Assembly: GCA_964035015.1 (NCBI GenBank)
Contig: OZ035997.1
Coordinates: 18,941,866-19,005,865, forward strand
Source: Corallium rubrum
Lineage: Eukaryota > Cnidaria > Anthozoa > Scleralcyonacea > Coralliidae
Length of the DNA stretch: 64,000 bases
Direction: 5' to 3'
Positions 1 to 11,118 of the stretch are shown here, in pieces. Under the pieces are notes generated by a model that saw only the letters and a program-made list of their open reading frames with translations, did not search any database and had not been told where the DNA came from. Numbering within the stretch: position 1 is the stretch's first letter; each line of letters starts with the position of its first letter. A program made the position numbers and the translations under genes.

Positions 1-116
1 TGTTCTTAAGTACAGCTTAAATTGTTGTGGTTAAATTTAATAGAAATCAACAAAATGTGGAATAGCAAAAAATTCAATCGCTCCACCATAGTCCCGTAAA
101 CTTATACCAGTAAGTA

Positions 117-302
117 TAGACGACTTTCAAAACGGCCACCGCTTTAAATATTATTTTATGTGCATCTAAATTAGCCTTTCTGGCCTCGTTATGAAGCAAA
201 GATTCTTTTGAGTTGAAGACACACAAACGAGGCTAGAAAGGCTTATCAAGATGCATATAAAAGAATATTCAAATTAATCGCTATTATGAAAGTGGTCTAT
301 AC
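117..302. mobile_element. Fold-back MITE
   Basis: The two halves are imperfect inverted copies. TATAGACGACTTTCA at the left returns as TGAAAGTGGTCTATA at the right, and the arms meet around CCTCGTT and AACGAGG near 184-230. No coding capacity is seen. The termini suggest a TA-type target site, but the exact ends are uncertain. The 200 bases after it, up to the microsatellite, show nothing I can identify. Confidence 0.6.
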
Positions 303-518
303 CAAGGTCTATTCCCTTGCGGGCTAACTTTTGCATGAGCGGTTAGGAAACATTAGATGACCGGATTTAAGGATATAGTGCATTTAGGACTTTAGAATTA
401 CGATCATCTTCCTCTTTATCAATTGAGCAGTTTCTCTGTTCCTCTAACAGGTAGGAGCTTGGACAAATGTTTCGAATGATACATACCTGGAATGTCCATT
501 TAGAATCTCTAAATAATT

Positions 519-1020
519 AAAAAAGAAACATAGTTAGTGACTGTTGTGGTGGTGGTGATGATGGTGATGATGGTGGTGACGGTGGTACATGTAATGGTGG
601 TTGTGATGATAGTGATGGTGCTGATGATAGTAATAATGTGATGATAGTGACGGTGGCCGTTGTGATGATAGCACTTGATGGTGATGATGGTTGTGATGAT
701 AGTAATAATGTGATGATAGTGACCATGGTGATGGTTGTGATGATAGTAATAATGGTGGTGACGGTGGTTGTGATGATAGTAATAATGTGATGATAGTGAC
801 GGTGGTGGTCGTTGTGATGATAGCACTTGATGGTGATGGTGGTGGTGGTTGTGATGATAGTAATAATGTGATGATAGTGACGGTGGTTGTGGTTGTGATG
901 ATAGTAATAACGGTGGTGACGGTGGTTGTGATGATAATAGTGGTAGTGGTGTTTGTAATGATAATAGCGATGGCAGTGACTGTGGTAGTGGTTGTAATGA
1001 TGACAGTGGTGATTAGTAAT
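519..1020. repeat. GGTGATGAT-type microsatellite/minisatellite
   Basis: About 500 bases consist almost only of GTG, GAT and AAT triplets. A longer unit of the type TGTGATGATAGTAATAATG recurs at irregular spacing. It is purine-rich on the plus strand. The long His/Thr/Ile-rich and Val/Met-rich reading frames across it are by-products of the triplet repeat and are not genes. Confidence 0.9.
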
Positions 1021-2018
1021 GTTGACTGACGTTCCGACGGCCTTAGCGGCCTCAGGAGTCACTCTCTCAAGACTACTTGTACATTAACCTACGCGAGCAA
1101 CTCTCACAAACATGTACTACAACTCCAATGTTCAAACCATTAACTTTACAAACTCAAATATTCCTAACTGGGTGCCATTTTGTTAGATCCTCAATTTTAA
1201 AATTGACTAATGCCACGCCAGCTGTGTTTCACAAGATTGAAAAAGCATATGACACTTGGGAGCATTTTGAAAGCTATAGAAATACTTTCTGGGAAGTCCC
1301 AAGTTGACTGAATTAAACTATACATGTATTTACCAATCACTCAGTGAAGAATATTTCACACTGGTTCGTATGTTAAAGTTGAAAAACAAGCTATTGTAGT
1401 GTTCGGGGAGTTGCTTAACATCGGTTTTGTGTCTGCTTATTCGTTGTCAGACGCAACAATAAAAAAATCTCTTACACAAAAAGTGTAAACAGAGTCCGAT
1501 TATAAGTCCAATTCAATTACTGTTGGTATATGTGCATTCAAGCCAGTTTTTACACGATATTGTGAAACTACGTAAAAACAGGGGTTCTTGTTTATTAAGG
1601 TGGCTACCTAGAGTTTCTCATGGCTTGTTACGTTCAGTCATAGTCTATGATTATTGCTTTCTTTAAAATAACTATTACATAATTATTCTGCATGTATACT
1701 GAACAGCACAGAAGGACGTACCACACTTCTGAAGTATCCGTTTAATAGTGCTAATATCTGCTGTTATGGTAATAGTACCATGGTAATAATGGCGTTTGAA
1801 ATTTGTCAAATTTTGAACGTTTGAACACAAAACACAGGTCGATGCAAGTCTTTCGTGCTCCGTCGCCATAGAAACTACCACAAGAACTAGCGAAGGGAAC
1901 TACTGTAGCGAAGGGAACTAGCGGAAGTGCAGAACTTGCGACGACTTGTGCCGACGTTTGACTGGTGGCATCGCAAGTCATCGTAAGCTAACTTGCGATG
2001 ACTTGCGTTCTCGTTTGA
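1021..2018. other. Intergenic stretch without recognisable gene
   Basis: No convincing coding region is seen. A short sequence at about 1600-1615 (AAGGTGGCTACCTAGAGTTT) resembles one at 63860-63880 and probably marks the end of a dispersed repeat. The segment 1925-2010 contains several copies of CTTGCGATGACTTGCG-like words, again typical of a degraded repeat. Confidence 0.4.
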
Positions 2019-2021
2019 TTA

Positions 2022-2825
2022 TGCGGGTATCAGCGGCTTTCCCGAGGGGGCGACCCCCGGGCAACCCACGGGCATGGCACGGGATTTGGTTTAGAATCAC
2101 GCCCCAGAGACAGGGGATTTAGCCTACTTTTGTATTTTGTCAAATTACCCCCGGGGACATACCCCCGGGATTTGCACATCTCCTGCTGTTACATGGGTCA
2201 GCGGTGATTCGTCGAGAAACGCTTCGAAGAAACAATCTCGCGCTCAACCTCGTACCCAGGGTCTTATCTCGCGCTTGGGACGAACAACAGAAGCTGTCTT
2301 TGACATTGTAGTCTATTTGGATGAATAATTAAGTTATCCATCACCAGTAAATGTTGGAAACAAAAGAATATTTGTTTGAAACTAAGAATGAAAACTTTTT
2401 AAGCGTTTTGTGAATATCAGTGGAAAAAAGTGGTCATTTTAATAGCCTAATTGCACACTGTACTTTATTGATATTAATATATATTGTTGTCGTTGTGGTC
2501 AGTAAATTAGGTGTAATAAATCAAAGGTTTAATATGTGAAACACTTTGTAGTAATTAAATTTCTTTATTAAACTGGCTTTTCTTCGAGTTTTGAAGCTTT
2601 CTTGTGGACTTTCTATTAGCACAATTGCATTTTCTTTGCAAATGACCATTGGAAAGTCTCCTTTTGGAAAACATTGTTTCCCAAATTTCCCCCAGGGGGT
2701 GGGGGTATTTGTCACAATATTTCCCCCCAACCCAGGGGCTTTAGCATCCTTTTGTCAAGGGTACTTTGACAAATCTCCCTGGGTCCCCGGGGGTCGCCCC
2801 CTCGGGAAAGCCGCTGATACCCGCA
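2022..2825. mobile_element. PIF/Harbinger-like MITE, 804 bp, TSD TTA
   Basis: Terminal inverted repeats of about 37 bp run from TGCGGGTATCAGCGGCTTTC at the left to the reverse complement ending GATACCCGCA at the right. They are bounded by a perfect TTA duplication (2019-2021 and 2826-2828). A 3-bp TWA duplication is the hallmark of PIF/Harbinger elements. The interior is GC-rich near the ends, with runs such as CCCCCGGG, and has no transposase. It ends 53 bp from the splice donor of the exon at 2879-3657, so it lies in a host intron. Confidence 0.75.
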
Positions 2826-2878
2826 TTAGGGCTTTAAAGTCAGGCCAAAATTGACAATATGATAATGTAATAAGTTAC

Positions 2879-3657
2879 CTTTAATGCACTCTTTATCGTT
2901 GTCTTCAATAAATTTTCCATTTTTTTTCACAGACACCAGATGTACTTCCGAGCTATCATCACTATCAATTAGTGAAACTTCGTTTCTTGTTTGACATGAA
3001 TGATTGTGTGAATTATTGTGTCCATCTTCCACAATTCTTTCTGAGCATGAAGAACTGTCACATACTGCGACATCACTGTCATCCGACACAATCACAGTCA
3101 CTGGTTCTTTTAATCTTTGTGTTGTTGGCGTTGACTGACTGGTGGTGATATTATAAATACTTGGCACCTTGTCCTCATAAACTGGATTGGAGAGAGATTG
3201 CTTTCTATCACAACCATCAGTATCACTGCAAAAACCAGAGTCATTTCTAGACTGCTTTACTTCAGTAGTAACCTCAACCTCGAATAGTGGTGGCGAAATA
3301 CTGCAGTCCTTTGTTTTCAAATAAAACCCGCCGCTTTCAACCACACCGCAAAAGGGTAGCCATTTCCACGTTATTGAATTCCAATTGTTTAAATCTACCT
3401 TGGTCAGTTTTTCAATCACTCTTAAACACGAACGTAATTGATCATACTCTTGTCGTTTCCAACCAGGAAAAAACAGCAAGAAGGTGATCTGTGTGAATTG
3501 AATGTCGTATTCTTGACAGCAGCAGTAAATGGTGTCTTTATTGTTAACAATATTATATATTGTAGATAAACCTATATTTTTCATAAGCCTTGGCTTAACA
3601 TCCCAAATACAATTTTCATCCTTTCCACACTGTAAAATATAATGAAACTCTTTCCAT
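2879..3657 (-). CDS. Host gene of unknown function, large 3'-most visible exon (SIM-like motifs)
   Basis: This is the longest exon of a minus-strand host gene assembled here from four exons (7364-7425, 5387-5534, 4673-4755 and this one). The acceptor is TTCCTAG at 3658-3664 and the donor is AG|GTAACTT at 2879/2878. Reading phase is kept across every junction, which strongly supports a real gene. The N-terminal half of the exon is rich in Trp, Cys and hydrophobic residues and looks like a folded domain. The C-terminal half is Ser/Asp-rich and low in complexity. It contains VIVSDDSD and VSLIDSDDSS, which match the form of SUMO-interaction motifs (hydrophobic core followed by acidic or serine residues). 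I do not recognise the family. The exon ends in phase 1, so the gene continues below 2879, beyond the MITE at 2022-2825 or within it. A nuclear SUMO-linked role is only a guess. Confidence 0.75.
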
Positions 3658-4138
3658 CTAGGAATAATCATAAAGAATAAGAATTATGATAAACACGTAG
3701 AAATCAACATATATATAACGTGAATTGAAGTAGCTCCATAAATCTCCTAAAACACTGCAGGAAAATTCAATTTTCAACACGAAAACAATTAAAGCCGACG
3801 GCCCAAAACCAAAGCCAAATTTCAAAAACTACATGTAGTCAAAACTATCAAAGCATTGGCGTGAAGGTTTCAAACAATTTAAGAATGTTACCATTACCAC
3901 TACCACCAACAGTCTTTCTCAAGACTATACGCTAACCATGCTGATTGACTACCATAATCATCTGCTGATACATTTATTGACAATTAACTTTAAAAATATT
4001 GTAGGTTCAGTATACTTACCAATATGATTGGTAAGATATTTAAAAACAAAATGCCGAGTGACATAACTGCACTGAAAGTTACTAAACTAGAGTGAAATAT
4101 TTTTTCATGTGTTTTTTGCTGTACAAGAAAAACTCTGA

Positions 4139-4210
4139 GCTCCAGACAGGACTCGAACCCACAACCTTCCAAATGCCAGCCAGATGCTCTCACCATTGAG
4201 CCACTGGAAC
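4139..4210 (-). tRNA. tRNA-Ala(GGC)-like sequence, probably SINE head or tRNA pseudogene
   Basis: A full cloverleaf can be drawn. The acceptor stem is GTTCCAG/CTGGAGC, the D arm GCTC...GAGC, and the anticodon loop CTGGCAT (anticodon GGC, Ala). The T loop is TTCGAGT. The internal promoter boxes are near consensus: A box TGGCTCAATGG and B box GGTTCGAGTCC. Several stem pairs are G-U, especially in the anticodon and T stems, which is unusual for a working tRNA. No 3' oligo-T terminator follows immediately, and the transcript direction runs into AT-rich sequence. It sits in an intron of the minus-strand host gene. A tRNA-derived SINE is more likely than a functional tRNA. Confidence 0.6.
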
Positions 4211-4672
4211 TCAAATGGTAGACCGAGGTTATTTTCGATATTTACATGTACATGCCTGGGAATAATAATTAGTCAATGGGTGTCGCATTGTGTCAGTTTA
4301 TTTGCAGTAAATGTTTTTTGTTCGTTGGTAAACTTTACCAACTCAAGCTGAAAACACTAATAACTTACAGTATAGAGTGAAATCTCTTTGCAATAATGGA
4401 TTGTGTCACAGTGCCCCGCTGATTAACTAACTTTGAAAATGAATCTATTAGTGATAGAAAAGTTCCCTAGGCACCTACTCCAGTAGTTCCTCTCTTTTCC
4501 CAACATGTAATAATTATTTGACAAACTGTTTAACCCTTTCAATCGCACTGTTGTTGTGTAACAAACTTTATCTGTTTACTCTAATGCCAGACGATTTTAC
4601 TCGTCAAGGGGGAAGTCTCGGAAAGCCATGCATGAAAGGGTTAAACTGTAGACACATTGCTTGTTCTCTTAC

Positions 4673-4755
4673 CTCTCCATTTCATATAATGAATTAAATA
4701 CTCTTTGTGCTTCTGTAAACAAGTCATTTATCTGTTTATAAGGAGCAAGTACAAC
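4673..4755 (-). CDS. Internal exon of the unknown host gene
   Basis: This 83-bp exon has acceptor ATTATAG and donor GAGAG|GTAAGA. It encodes a helix-like segment starting VVLAPYKQINDL and ending SLYEME plus two bases. The split codon AG+A joins the exon at 2879-3657 in frame (Arg, then WKEFHY). It is too short to be found by ORF length but has no stop in the required frame. Confidence 0.75.
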
Positions 4756-5386
4756 CTATAATGGTACAAGTGTACTAGGAATAAGAGGAATCCCTACCAT
4801 CAACAGAAAATAAGATAGCTACTGAAAGCATATATTAGCCTTAAAGTGCCTATGAAATGAAATTTGTTATTGCTTTACTGTTCCTTGATATCTTTTATAG
4901 TTCCAGAGTTATAAAGATAAGAAAAAATACAGCACAAACAAATTGCTGATTTAAATGAACTATTATAGCTCAGTTACTATGTGTCAGCTGAATCAAATGA
5001 ACCTTTGCACACATATAGTGCAAGATGAAACACAGTTGACAGTATCACCAATTTTGTTGTCCAGGTAACACTGTTGTATCCATGCACAGATTTTATATAT
5101 AAACCACCTTCACTGTCCTGATAAGGATAAAATAATATCCGACATGTGCTTGTCATGCCTAAAATACATTTATACTATAATAATTTGAAAATTATGCCCA
5201 CAGAGATAAATACATGGTGTTTTATAAAATCCGTGCAAGGGGCCTGGGTACAACAGTGTTACCTTGACATAAAAAAGGTTGACAAAATACAATAGATCAA
5301 GATGTACCTCTATACAAGAATTTTGAACAATATTGAATGAAAATTACTAATTTTTGTTATGAGAGAGAAAACAAGTAAAAACCTAC

Positions 5387-5534
5387 CACAAATGAGAACT
5401 GACCAATAACAAAATTAAATTGAAATAATTCATCGTCATCAAATACCCACAATGCATCTCTATTATCAATACAGACATTTAGCTTTAAATTAAGATCCAG
5501 TTGGCTACCAAATTTATTCCTGACTGTCTTGCAA
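5387..5534 (-). CDS. Internal exon of the unknown host gene
   Basis: This 148-bp exon has acceptor AATTCTAG and donor TTTGTG|GTAGGT. In the frame set by its neighbours it encodes CKTVRNKFGSQ, then an alternating charged and hydrophobic stretch with RDALWVFDDDELF, ending in VIGQFSFV. It joins the exon at 4673-4755 in phase 0. The upstream split codon TG+T joins the exon at 7364-7425. The Asp/Glu-rich turn flanked by hydrophobic strands suggests a beta-rich domain; the family is unknown to me. Confidence 0.75.
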
Positions 5535-5974
5535 CTAGAATTTCAAAATTAAAAGAAAATACCAATTAATTCATTTTGTCTTTGGATAATTCTCCCATCC
5601 TATTAAAGTATACTTAATACTGCAGTAGTTACATGTTGTTGGTCATGCTGCCTTTTTAATTTGTAATGTAAATACTTGCAGCATGAATTGTCAAAAATTT
5701 CAAAAGAAAGTGATGAGTGTTTGCATAGAAAGTGGTAGCTACACTGGCAGCTTGTCTGAAGACTGCACCAAAACTGGTCATTGTCATGTAGTTTGAAACT
5801 GTACCAGCACCCAAAATAACACTGTCAGACCAGGTAAGGTTGGCAGTCAGAATTGACTGATCATATGTTATTTGTGAGGTCAGATATAAAATTTAAACGG
5901 TCAACCAATTTTTCCTTAATTTACTGAGTGTATGCATTAGAAAGAAAAGTAGACCATTTTAATTTTTGTCAAAG

Positions 5975-6230
5975 GAAGTGTGGGGGGGGGGGGGGGGGAG
6001 TGCTCACACAAGCAGTGGGCACTTACAGCCAAATGTACCTCACATGAAAAACCAATTTTTATTTACATGTATAAAGTCAACACAACACTCTGAATATATG
6101 AAAACAAGCAAAACCATAGTTGTACTGAGAGAATGTTTAAAAATAGCCTGGAGAATTACTTTTTCCTTAAACAGGAGGGTGCTAATGCTCAAAGATAGGT
6201 GCTTACCCAGTCAGCTATGGTATTACTCTT
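5975..6230. mobile_element. Dispersed MITE-like repeat, copy 1 (intronic)
   Basis: Starting with a run of about 18 G, this segment shares long identical blocks with 8716-9198. These include AAAGTCAACACAACACTCTG and the block around GAATGTTTAAAAATAGCCTGG. It closes with GGTGCTTACCCAGTCAGCTA, matching the end of the other copy. It lies in the intron between the exons at 5387-5534 and 7364-7425. It has no coding capacity. Confidence 0.6.
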
Positions 6231-6598
6231 TCTTTGACTTACACAAAGCAATAAACATTCGAACATGATCACTACTAGTGATATTTCAAGCCTAGAGTTT
6301 TTGTTTAAAGCTTTGGTGAGTCGACATAATTTTCCCCTTCCACCACATTTTGAATGTAGACCTTTTGGCCTAAAAAAATTTAGTGAATAAAACAAACTAC
6401 AGTATTCAGTTTCACTATTTTACAAACGAATGGTAAATACTTCAGTACATTTACTATTCGACCGGATACTGGATTTGTTGGATGGAATATTTGAATTGCT
6501 TATCAAAAAAATAGTGGTGTTTAACATAGTTTCTGAATTATAACCTACTTTGTGACCAAATTATCTGTATATTTGCCTCAAACTCTTCTGTAAAATAA

Positions 6599-6650
6599 AT
6601 ACAGTGGAGCCTCGCTATAACGCGGTAATTGGGGTCCTTATTGTGAGGTA
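6599..6650. mobile_element. Possible pogo/Tigger-type terminal repeat fragment
   Basis: ACAGTGGAGCCTCGCTATAA resembles the terminal inverted repeat common to Tigger/pogo elements (CAGTGGAACCTCGTTATAA form). No matching second end is visible nearby, so it is a fragment or a solo terminus. The 700 bases after it (6650-7360) show no gene or recognisable repeat. Confidence 0.45.
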
Positions 6651-7363
6651 CGTCCAAATATCTCATTCCCAGTACTCTTCCCACTCTCTTTTGGTGCAAC
6701 ACGATTGGAAATCACATAGAAAATGGGCCACTTTCATGGGGAAGTTCGCAGTCCATGTGCGCGCTGGCTCATGTGAGTTGTCAGCTGTGTATTGACATTC
6801 TAACCATTCTGCATCCTAAGGGCCTTCTACCACAGATCTGGTGTGGAGAGAAAGGCCAGGAAACTCCCACCAAGGTACTTTTGGCATACACGGACACATA
6901 AAAGTTTTACCCAGTGGGTGATTTGGTGTAAAATGAGAAATTTACCTTAGCAAAATGGCTACAGCAGTCAACAAATGGCATACAGCAACTGTTACTAGCA
7001 GACAAATTTCTATTATTGAATCTTCAGTGGTCATATCTGGGAAAACAGGGGTAAAGGTCTGGGTAAAAAATTAATTTGCCATTGGAAGGTGTGTGAATCA
7101 TTTGGTGGTATATTTTCTCACCAAAACTATGGTGGGGCAAAATCATGGAATGCAGTATGGCTCTCTAGTGTTGACATTGCAACCAGCACTAAAATATTCT
7201 TTTCCCAAGCCCTCGGAGAGTTAATCTGTATTGCTCAATATACTCACCACTTTTAATGTTTATCACAATTTCTGAAAACTTTATATCAAGTTCCACAATT
7301 TCATAGAATATTTACAGAAAGTTAATGAAATATACAGTCAGTCAGCATCATGTATTCACTTAC

Positions 7364-7425
7364 CATAATGTACCACAAAGTTGAGTCAAAGCATCTCTTA
7401 TCACAACACTACCCGAAACACACAT
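7364..7425 (-). CDS. 5'-most confident exon of the unknown host gene
   Basis: This 62-bp exon has acceptor GAATTTTAG and donor TTATG|GTAAGTG, an almost consensus donor. It opens with ATG directly after the acceptor and encodes MCVSGSVVIRDALTQLCGTL plus two bases. Those two bases join the exon at 5387-5534 in phase. The ATG may be the true start, with the 5' UTR in an upstream exon, or an internal Met. The region upstream is interrupted by the giant transposon beginning at 7683. Confidence 0.65.
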
Positions 7426-7614
7426 CTAAAATTCAGAAAGAACAGTCTAAAAACAAACTCCTTGGTCCTAAATACAGTAGGTTGATTCCTATTATAAATA
7501 CACGACTATGAATGTACTGGTTGTGCTGTTTAATAGGTATACACTGTAAATCAATAAATAAACAAGGATATACAAGTCATAATAGCATAAAGAGAGGAGT
7601 TAAGAAGTGCTTAC

Positions 7615-7679
7615 TGTATACGTATTCTGCTTCATATATACTTGAAAAATCATTGTCAAGCCATGGACCTCCACATGTT
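7615..7679 (-). CDS. Possible further upstream exon beside the transposon boundary
   Basis: The minus strand reads open as CGGPWLDNDFSSIYEAEYVY between a CAG acceptor (7680-7682) and a good donor ACA|GTAAGC. The acceptor CAG is fused to the terminal repeat of the giant element (GGGGTT directly upstream), so the polypyrimidine tract would be supplied by transposon DNA. The phase does not match the exon at 7364-7425 with this donor; a weaker donor at TAC|GTATAC would restore it. This is a weak candidate only. Confidence 0.25.
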
Positions 7680-7733
7680 CTGAACCCCGTGAAGATAGCT
7701 GCCAATTCGCCAGCTGCCAATTCACTGCCAATA

Positions 7734-10177
7734 GACCTTTTCACCAATAGCGGCGCCATCTTGATTCGCAATGCATTATGGTCTATCCAGGGTATAAGCT
7801 TCACTTGCAGGCGAAATGGCCGCCACGAAGCGAGCATTTTGCTTGTGAGAAGAATTGATTCTTTTAGGCACATTTTTTGTAGCGCAGGAGAATTTCGAAA
7901 AGGGCAATGTATTTGTGGGACTATATAGGACGTTGTGTGCCAAAGACAGCGAAATCAGAGCAGAAATGGACGAGAAAATTGCTATAGAGCTATTGAAAGA
8001 GTGAAGAATATGCTAATAAGTACGTTCCCGAAGGGAGGTTCTTCTCGACGTTTTCAGGTGAGTAAGCTTAGTGCACATCGGACAGCTCATCATTTTGCTT
8101 CAAAAACATGTGTGTGTTTTTGTTCTATCGCGATCTCGTATTTTCTGGATTACCAAAGTGTTTTGTAATGATTTTTTCGTTTATTGAAATTGACAACTTT
8201 TGGCGATGATGTCTGTCATTCATTCGATTCAGCATGTCCTCTGAAGACAATGTTTTTAAAGAGTCCTTAAATTTTTTGGCGCGGAAACAACCCGGTTTTA
8301 TCGGCAACGGCACTTTGTAAAAACACCAAGAAGAAAGCAATTTTGCCTGACTTTCTACTGTTTTTCTTTTCTGTTTCCTTTGTTGTGGTCAGTTCATATC
8401 CTGTCAAATAAACCAGCAGGTTCTAGAACTATTGTAGGCTGTAAGTATATATTCATAACTATATTATTCGTTTAAAACCTTGAAAATTTACCGAGTTTTG
8501 TTGCTGTGTTGTAGTTAACAAGCTTTGTAAAACACAGGGGTGGTGCCACTGAGGCAGAGGGGGGCAGGGGTGCTACACCCCCTGTTGGGGAACCATAGAC
8601 CTCCAGGCCTCATTGGGGAAAACTTATTTGTCAGGGAATCTGAAAATGTCTAGAATAGCTTTTTACAAATTATCTGTGTTTCTACAGGAGTTTTATTTCA
8701 CTATTAAAGCATTACATAGCTGACCGGGTAAGCGCCCTCCCTTGGGTAGATACATGAGCAGTGGGTGCTTTATACTGTACACGAGCAAAATGTGCCTTAT
8801 GCGAAAAACTGATTTTACAGTATAAAGTCAACACAACACTCTGAATATATGAAAACAAACAAAACCATATTGAAACAAACAAAACTATAATACAAAATAT
8901 GAATTTAAAAATATGCGTTTATATGGACCGTATAAAAAAAAGTCTTTTGATCATTTTCATCAAACCCATCAAAGTCTGAATCTGAGTCCAAGCCAAACAA
9001 TATGTCTCCAGGTAGGTCATCTTTGCCTAAATTATGCAGGAAAGTTGCCTGAAACAAGATCGTCTTTGGTCCCTTTGTGAAGATGTGGTCAGTTGTACTG
9101 TGAGAATGTTTAAAAATAGCCTGGAAAATTACTTTTTCCTTAAACAGGGGGGTGAGTGCTTGCTTCAAGATGGGTGCTTACCTGGTCAACTACAGTAATT
9201 ACTTGTCTGGCTTAATCACTTAAAAAGTTCTTTGATTCCCTGACAAATTGGTAAGTTTTCCCCAATGGGGCCTGGGGGGCTATGGTTCCCAGCACTCCTG
9301 CCCCCCTGTGTACCCCTGTGCTATGGTTATAGCACCCCTGCCCCCCTCTGCCTCAGTGGCACCACCCCTGTGTTTTACAAAGCTTGTTGACTACAACACA
9401 GCAACAAAACTCGGAAAATTTTCAAAGTTTTAAATGAATAATATAGTTATGAATATATACTTACAGCCTACAATAGTTCTAGAACCTGCTGGTTTATTTG
9501 ACAGGATATGAACTGACCACAACAAAGGAAACAGAAAAGAAAAACAGTAAAAGTCAGGCAAAATTGCTTTCTTCTTGGTGTTTTTACAAAGTGCCAGTGC
9601 CGTTGCCGATAAAACCGGGTTGTTTCCGCGCCAAAAAATTTAAAGACTCTTTAAAAGCATTGTCTTCAGAGGACATGCTGAATCGAACGAAGACAGACAT
9701 CATCGCCAAAAGTTGTCAATTTCAACAAACGAAAAAATCATTACAAAACACTTTGGTAATTCAGAAAATACGAGATCGCGATAGAACAACAACACACACA
9801 TGTTTTTGAAGCAAAATGATGAGCTGTCCGATGTTCACTAAGCTTACTCACCTGAAAACGTCGAGAAGAACCTCCCTTCGGGAACGTATTTATTAGCATA
9901 TTCTTCACTCTTTCAATAGCTCTATAGCAATTTTCTCGTCCATTTCTGCCCTGATTTCGCTGTCTTTGGCACACAACGTTCTATATAGTCCCACAAATAC
10001 ATTGCCTTTTTCGAAATTCTCCCGCGCTACAAAAAATGTGCCTAAAAGAATCAATTCTTCTCACAAGCAAAATGCTCACTTCGTGGCGGCCATTTCGCCT
10101 GCAAGTGAAGCTTATACCCTGGATAGACCATAATGCATTGCGAATCAAGATGGCGCGCCGCTATTGGTGAAAAGGTC
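7734..10177. mobile_element. Long fold-back element, TSD TA, nested in element 1
   Basis: Two arms of roughly 0.9 kb (7734-8645 and about 9225-10177) are inverted copies. They start GACCTTTTCACCAATAGCGG and end with its reverse complement, and are flanked by TA at 7732-7733 and 10178-10179. Removing it restores the terminal repeat of element 1, as judged from the right end. Each arm carries the same broken coding-like frame (for example MCQRQRNQ at 7935-8168 + and 9741-9974 -), which suggests the arms derive from the end of an older coding transposon. Arms differ by scattered substitutions and small indels. Confidence 0.8.
8716..9198. mobile_element. Dispersed MITE-like repeat, copy 2 (in loop of the fold-back element)
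   Basis: The ends are inverted: TAGCTGACCGGGTAAGC at the left and GCTTACCTGGTCAACTA at the right. Blocks are shared with 5975-6230. It makes up most of the unique loop between the two fold-back arms, so it may have inserted there after the fold-back formed. Confidence 0.55.
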
Positions 10178-10554
10178 TAAGCTGCCAATTCGGCTCAGCG
10201 ATGTTTCGCAATGGCGCTTCCAGGGGGGCGCAGCCGAGCAGCAGTCTGGCTTCGAAGACTAATGTTTCGCAGGTCTTTTAACTCGTTCAATCTGACTTTA
10301 ACACAAAATAATCATTCACCGTCGATAATTTAGGACATTTACGTTAGTACAAACCACGTTTCTTCAAGTAAAATTATGTTTTAAGAATGCCAGGCTTTAA
10401 TAGACTTACTAATAATACTAATAATAATCTATTGAAGGTATGAAGGACTGGGTTCTATTTTAAACTCTTCCCAGCCCTCTCCGGATCCAGCACGCCAAAT
10501 TAGCAACATAAAATCGAAGGCCAGTTTATAATCGAAGATATTTTCAAAAGTAAG

Positions 10555-11118
10555 ATGGGTAAATTTGCCACTAAGAGGCGCAAAAAGCGGCAATTCACTG
10601 GAAATCGCTTTACAAAACGTCCTCGTGTTGATAATGAAGAAGGGGGCGATGTACAAATGCCAGAAAAAGACGCTGGAAAGAAGATTTCTTCAGTGGAAGG
10701 CGAGACAAATAATGAGCACATGGCTTCCGGAAATTCAGCTTCTTTTGGAAAGCTGCAGCAACTTATCAACGAAAGATCTAACGATAAAACGTTGGATAAT
10801 AGTGGTAAAGATATTACTGGTTTCAGACTTTGTGATATGGGACTTATTGCTGATGTGTTTTGTCTGTTGAAATGTCCAGAGTGTGACTGTGTTGGTCTTT
10901 CCCTTGAAGAAGATGATGTAAGTCGCAAAGGCTGTGCATCAAAGCTTCGTTTATGTTGCCAAAACTGCAATTGGAAGCATCTGTTTTGGACTTCTAAGCG
11001 AACAGAAAAAAGCTTCGAAGTAAACAAGCATCTTATTTATGGCATGCGGAGAATAGGGAAAGGTCATGCAGGGGCCTCGAAGTTCTGTTCTCTTATGAAC
11101 ATGCCATCACCATCATGA
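10555..11118 (+). pseudogene. Mutator-like transposase, N-terminal part (internally deleted gene)
   Basis: This 187-residue frame starts at ATG 10555 with a Lys/Arg-rich nuclear-type head (KFATKRRKKRQF). A conserved block follows with a Cys pair pattern KCPECDC...LCCQNCNW, then FEVNKHLIYGMRRIGKGHAG and FCSLMNMP. This order matches the N-terminal half of the Mutator-like transposase domain proteins common in cnidarians. It then stops at 11118. The family's central catalytic region should follow FCSLMNMP and is absent. The sequence jumps to the C-terminal part across a direct repeat of ATGAACATGCCATCA (11095-11109 and 11115-11129). The gene is therefore an internal-deletion derivative and should lack transposase activity. 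Family recognition is from memory of the motif order. Confidence 0.7.

Noticed and set aside
509..1062. Long His/Thr-rich and Val-rich reading frames
   Set aside because: They are translations of a GTG/GAT/AAT microsatellite in several frames and have no non-repeat sequence.
4139..4210. Functional tRNA-Ala gene
   Set aside because: Boxes and cloverleaf are good, but stems rely on many G-U pairs and it lies inside a host intron in repeat-like surroundings; a SINE is more likely.
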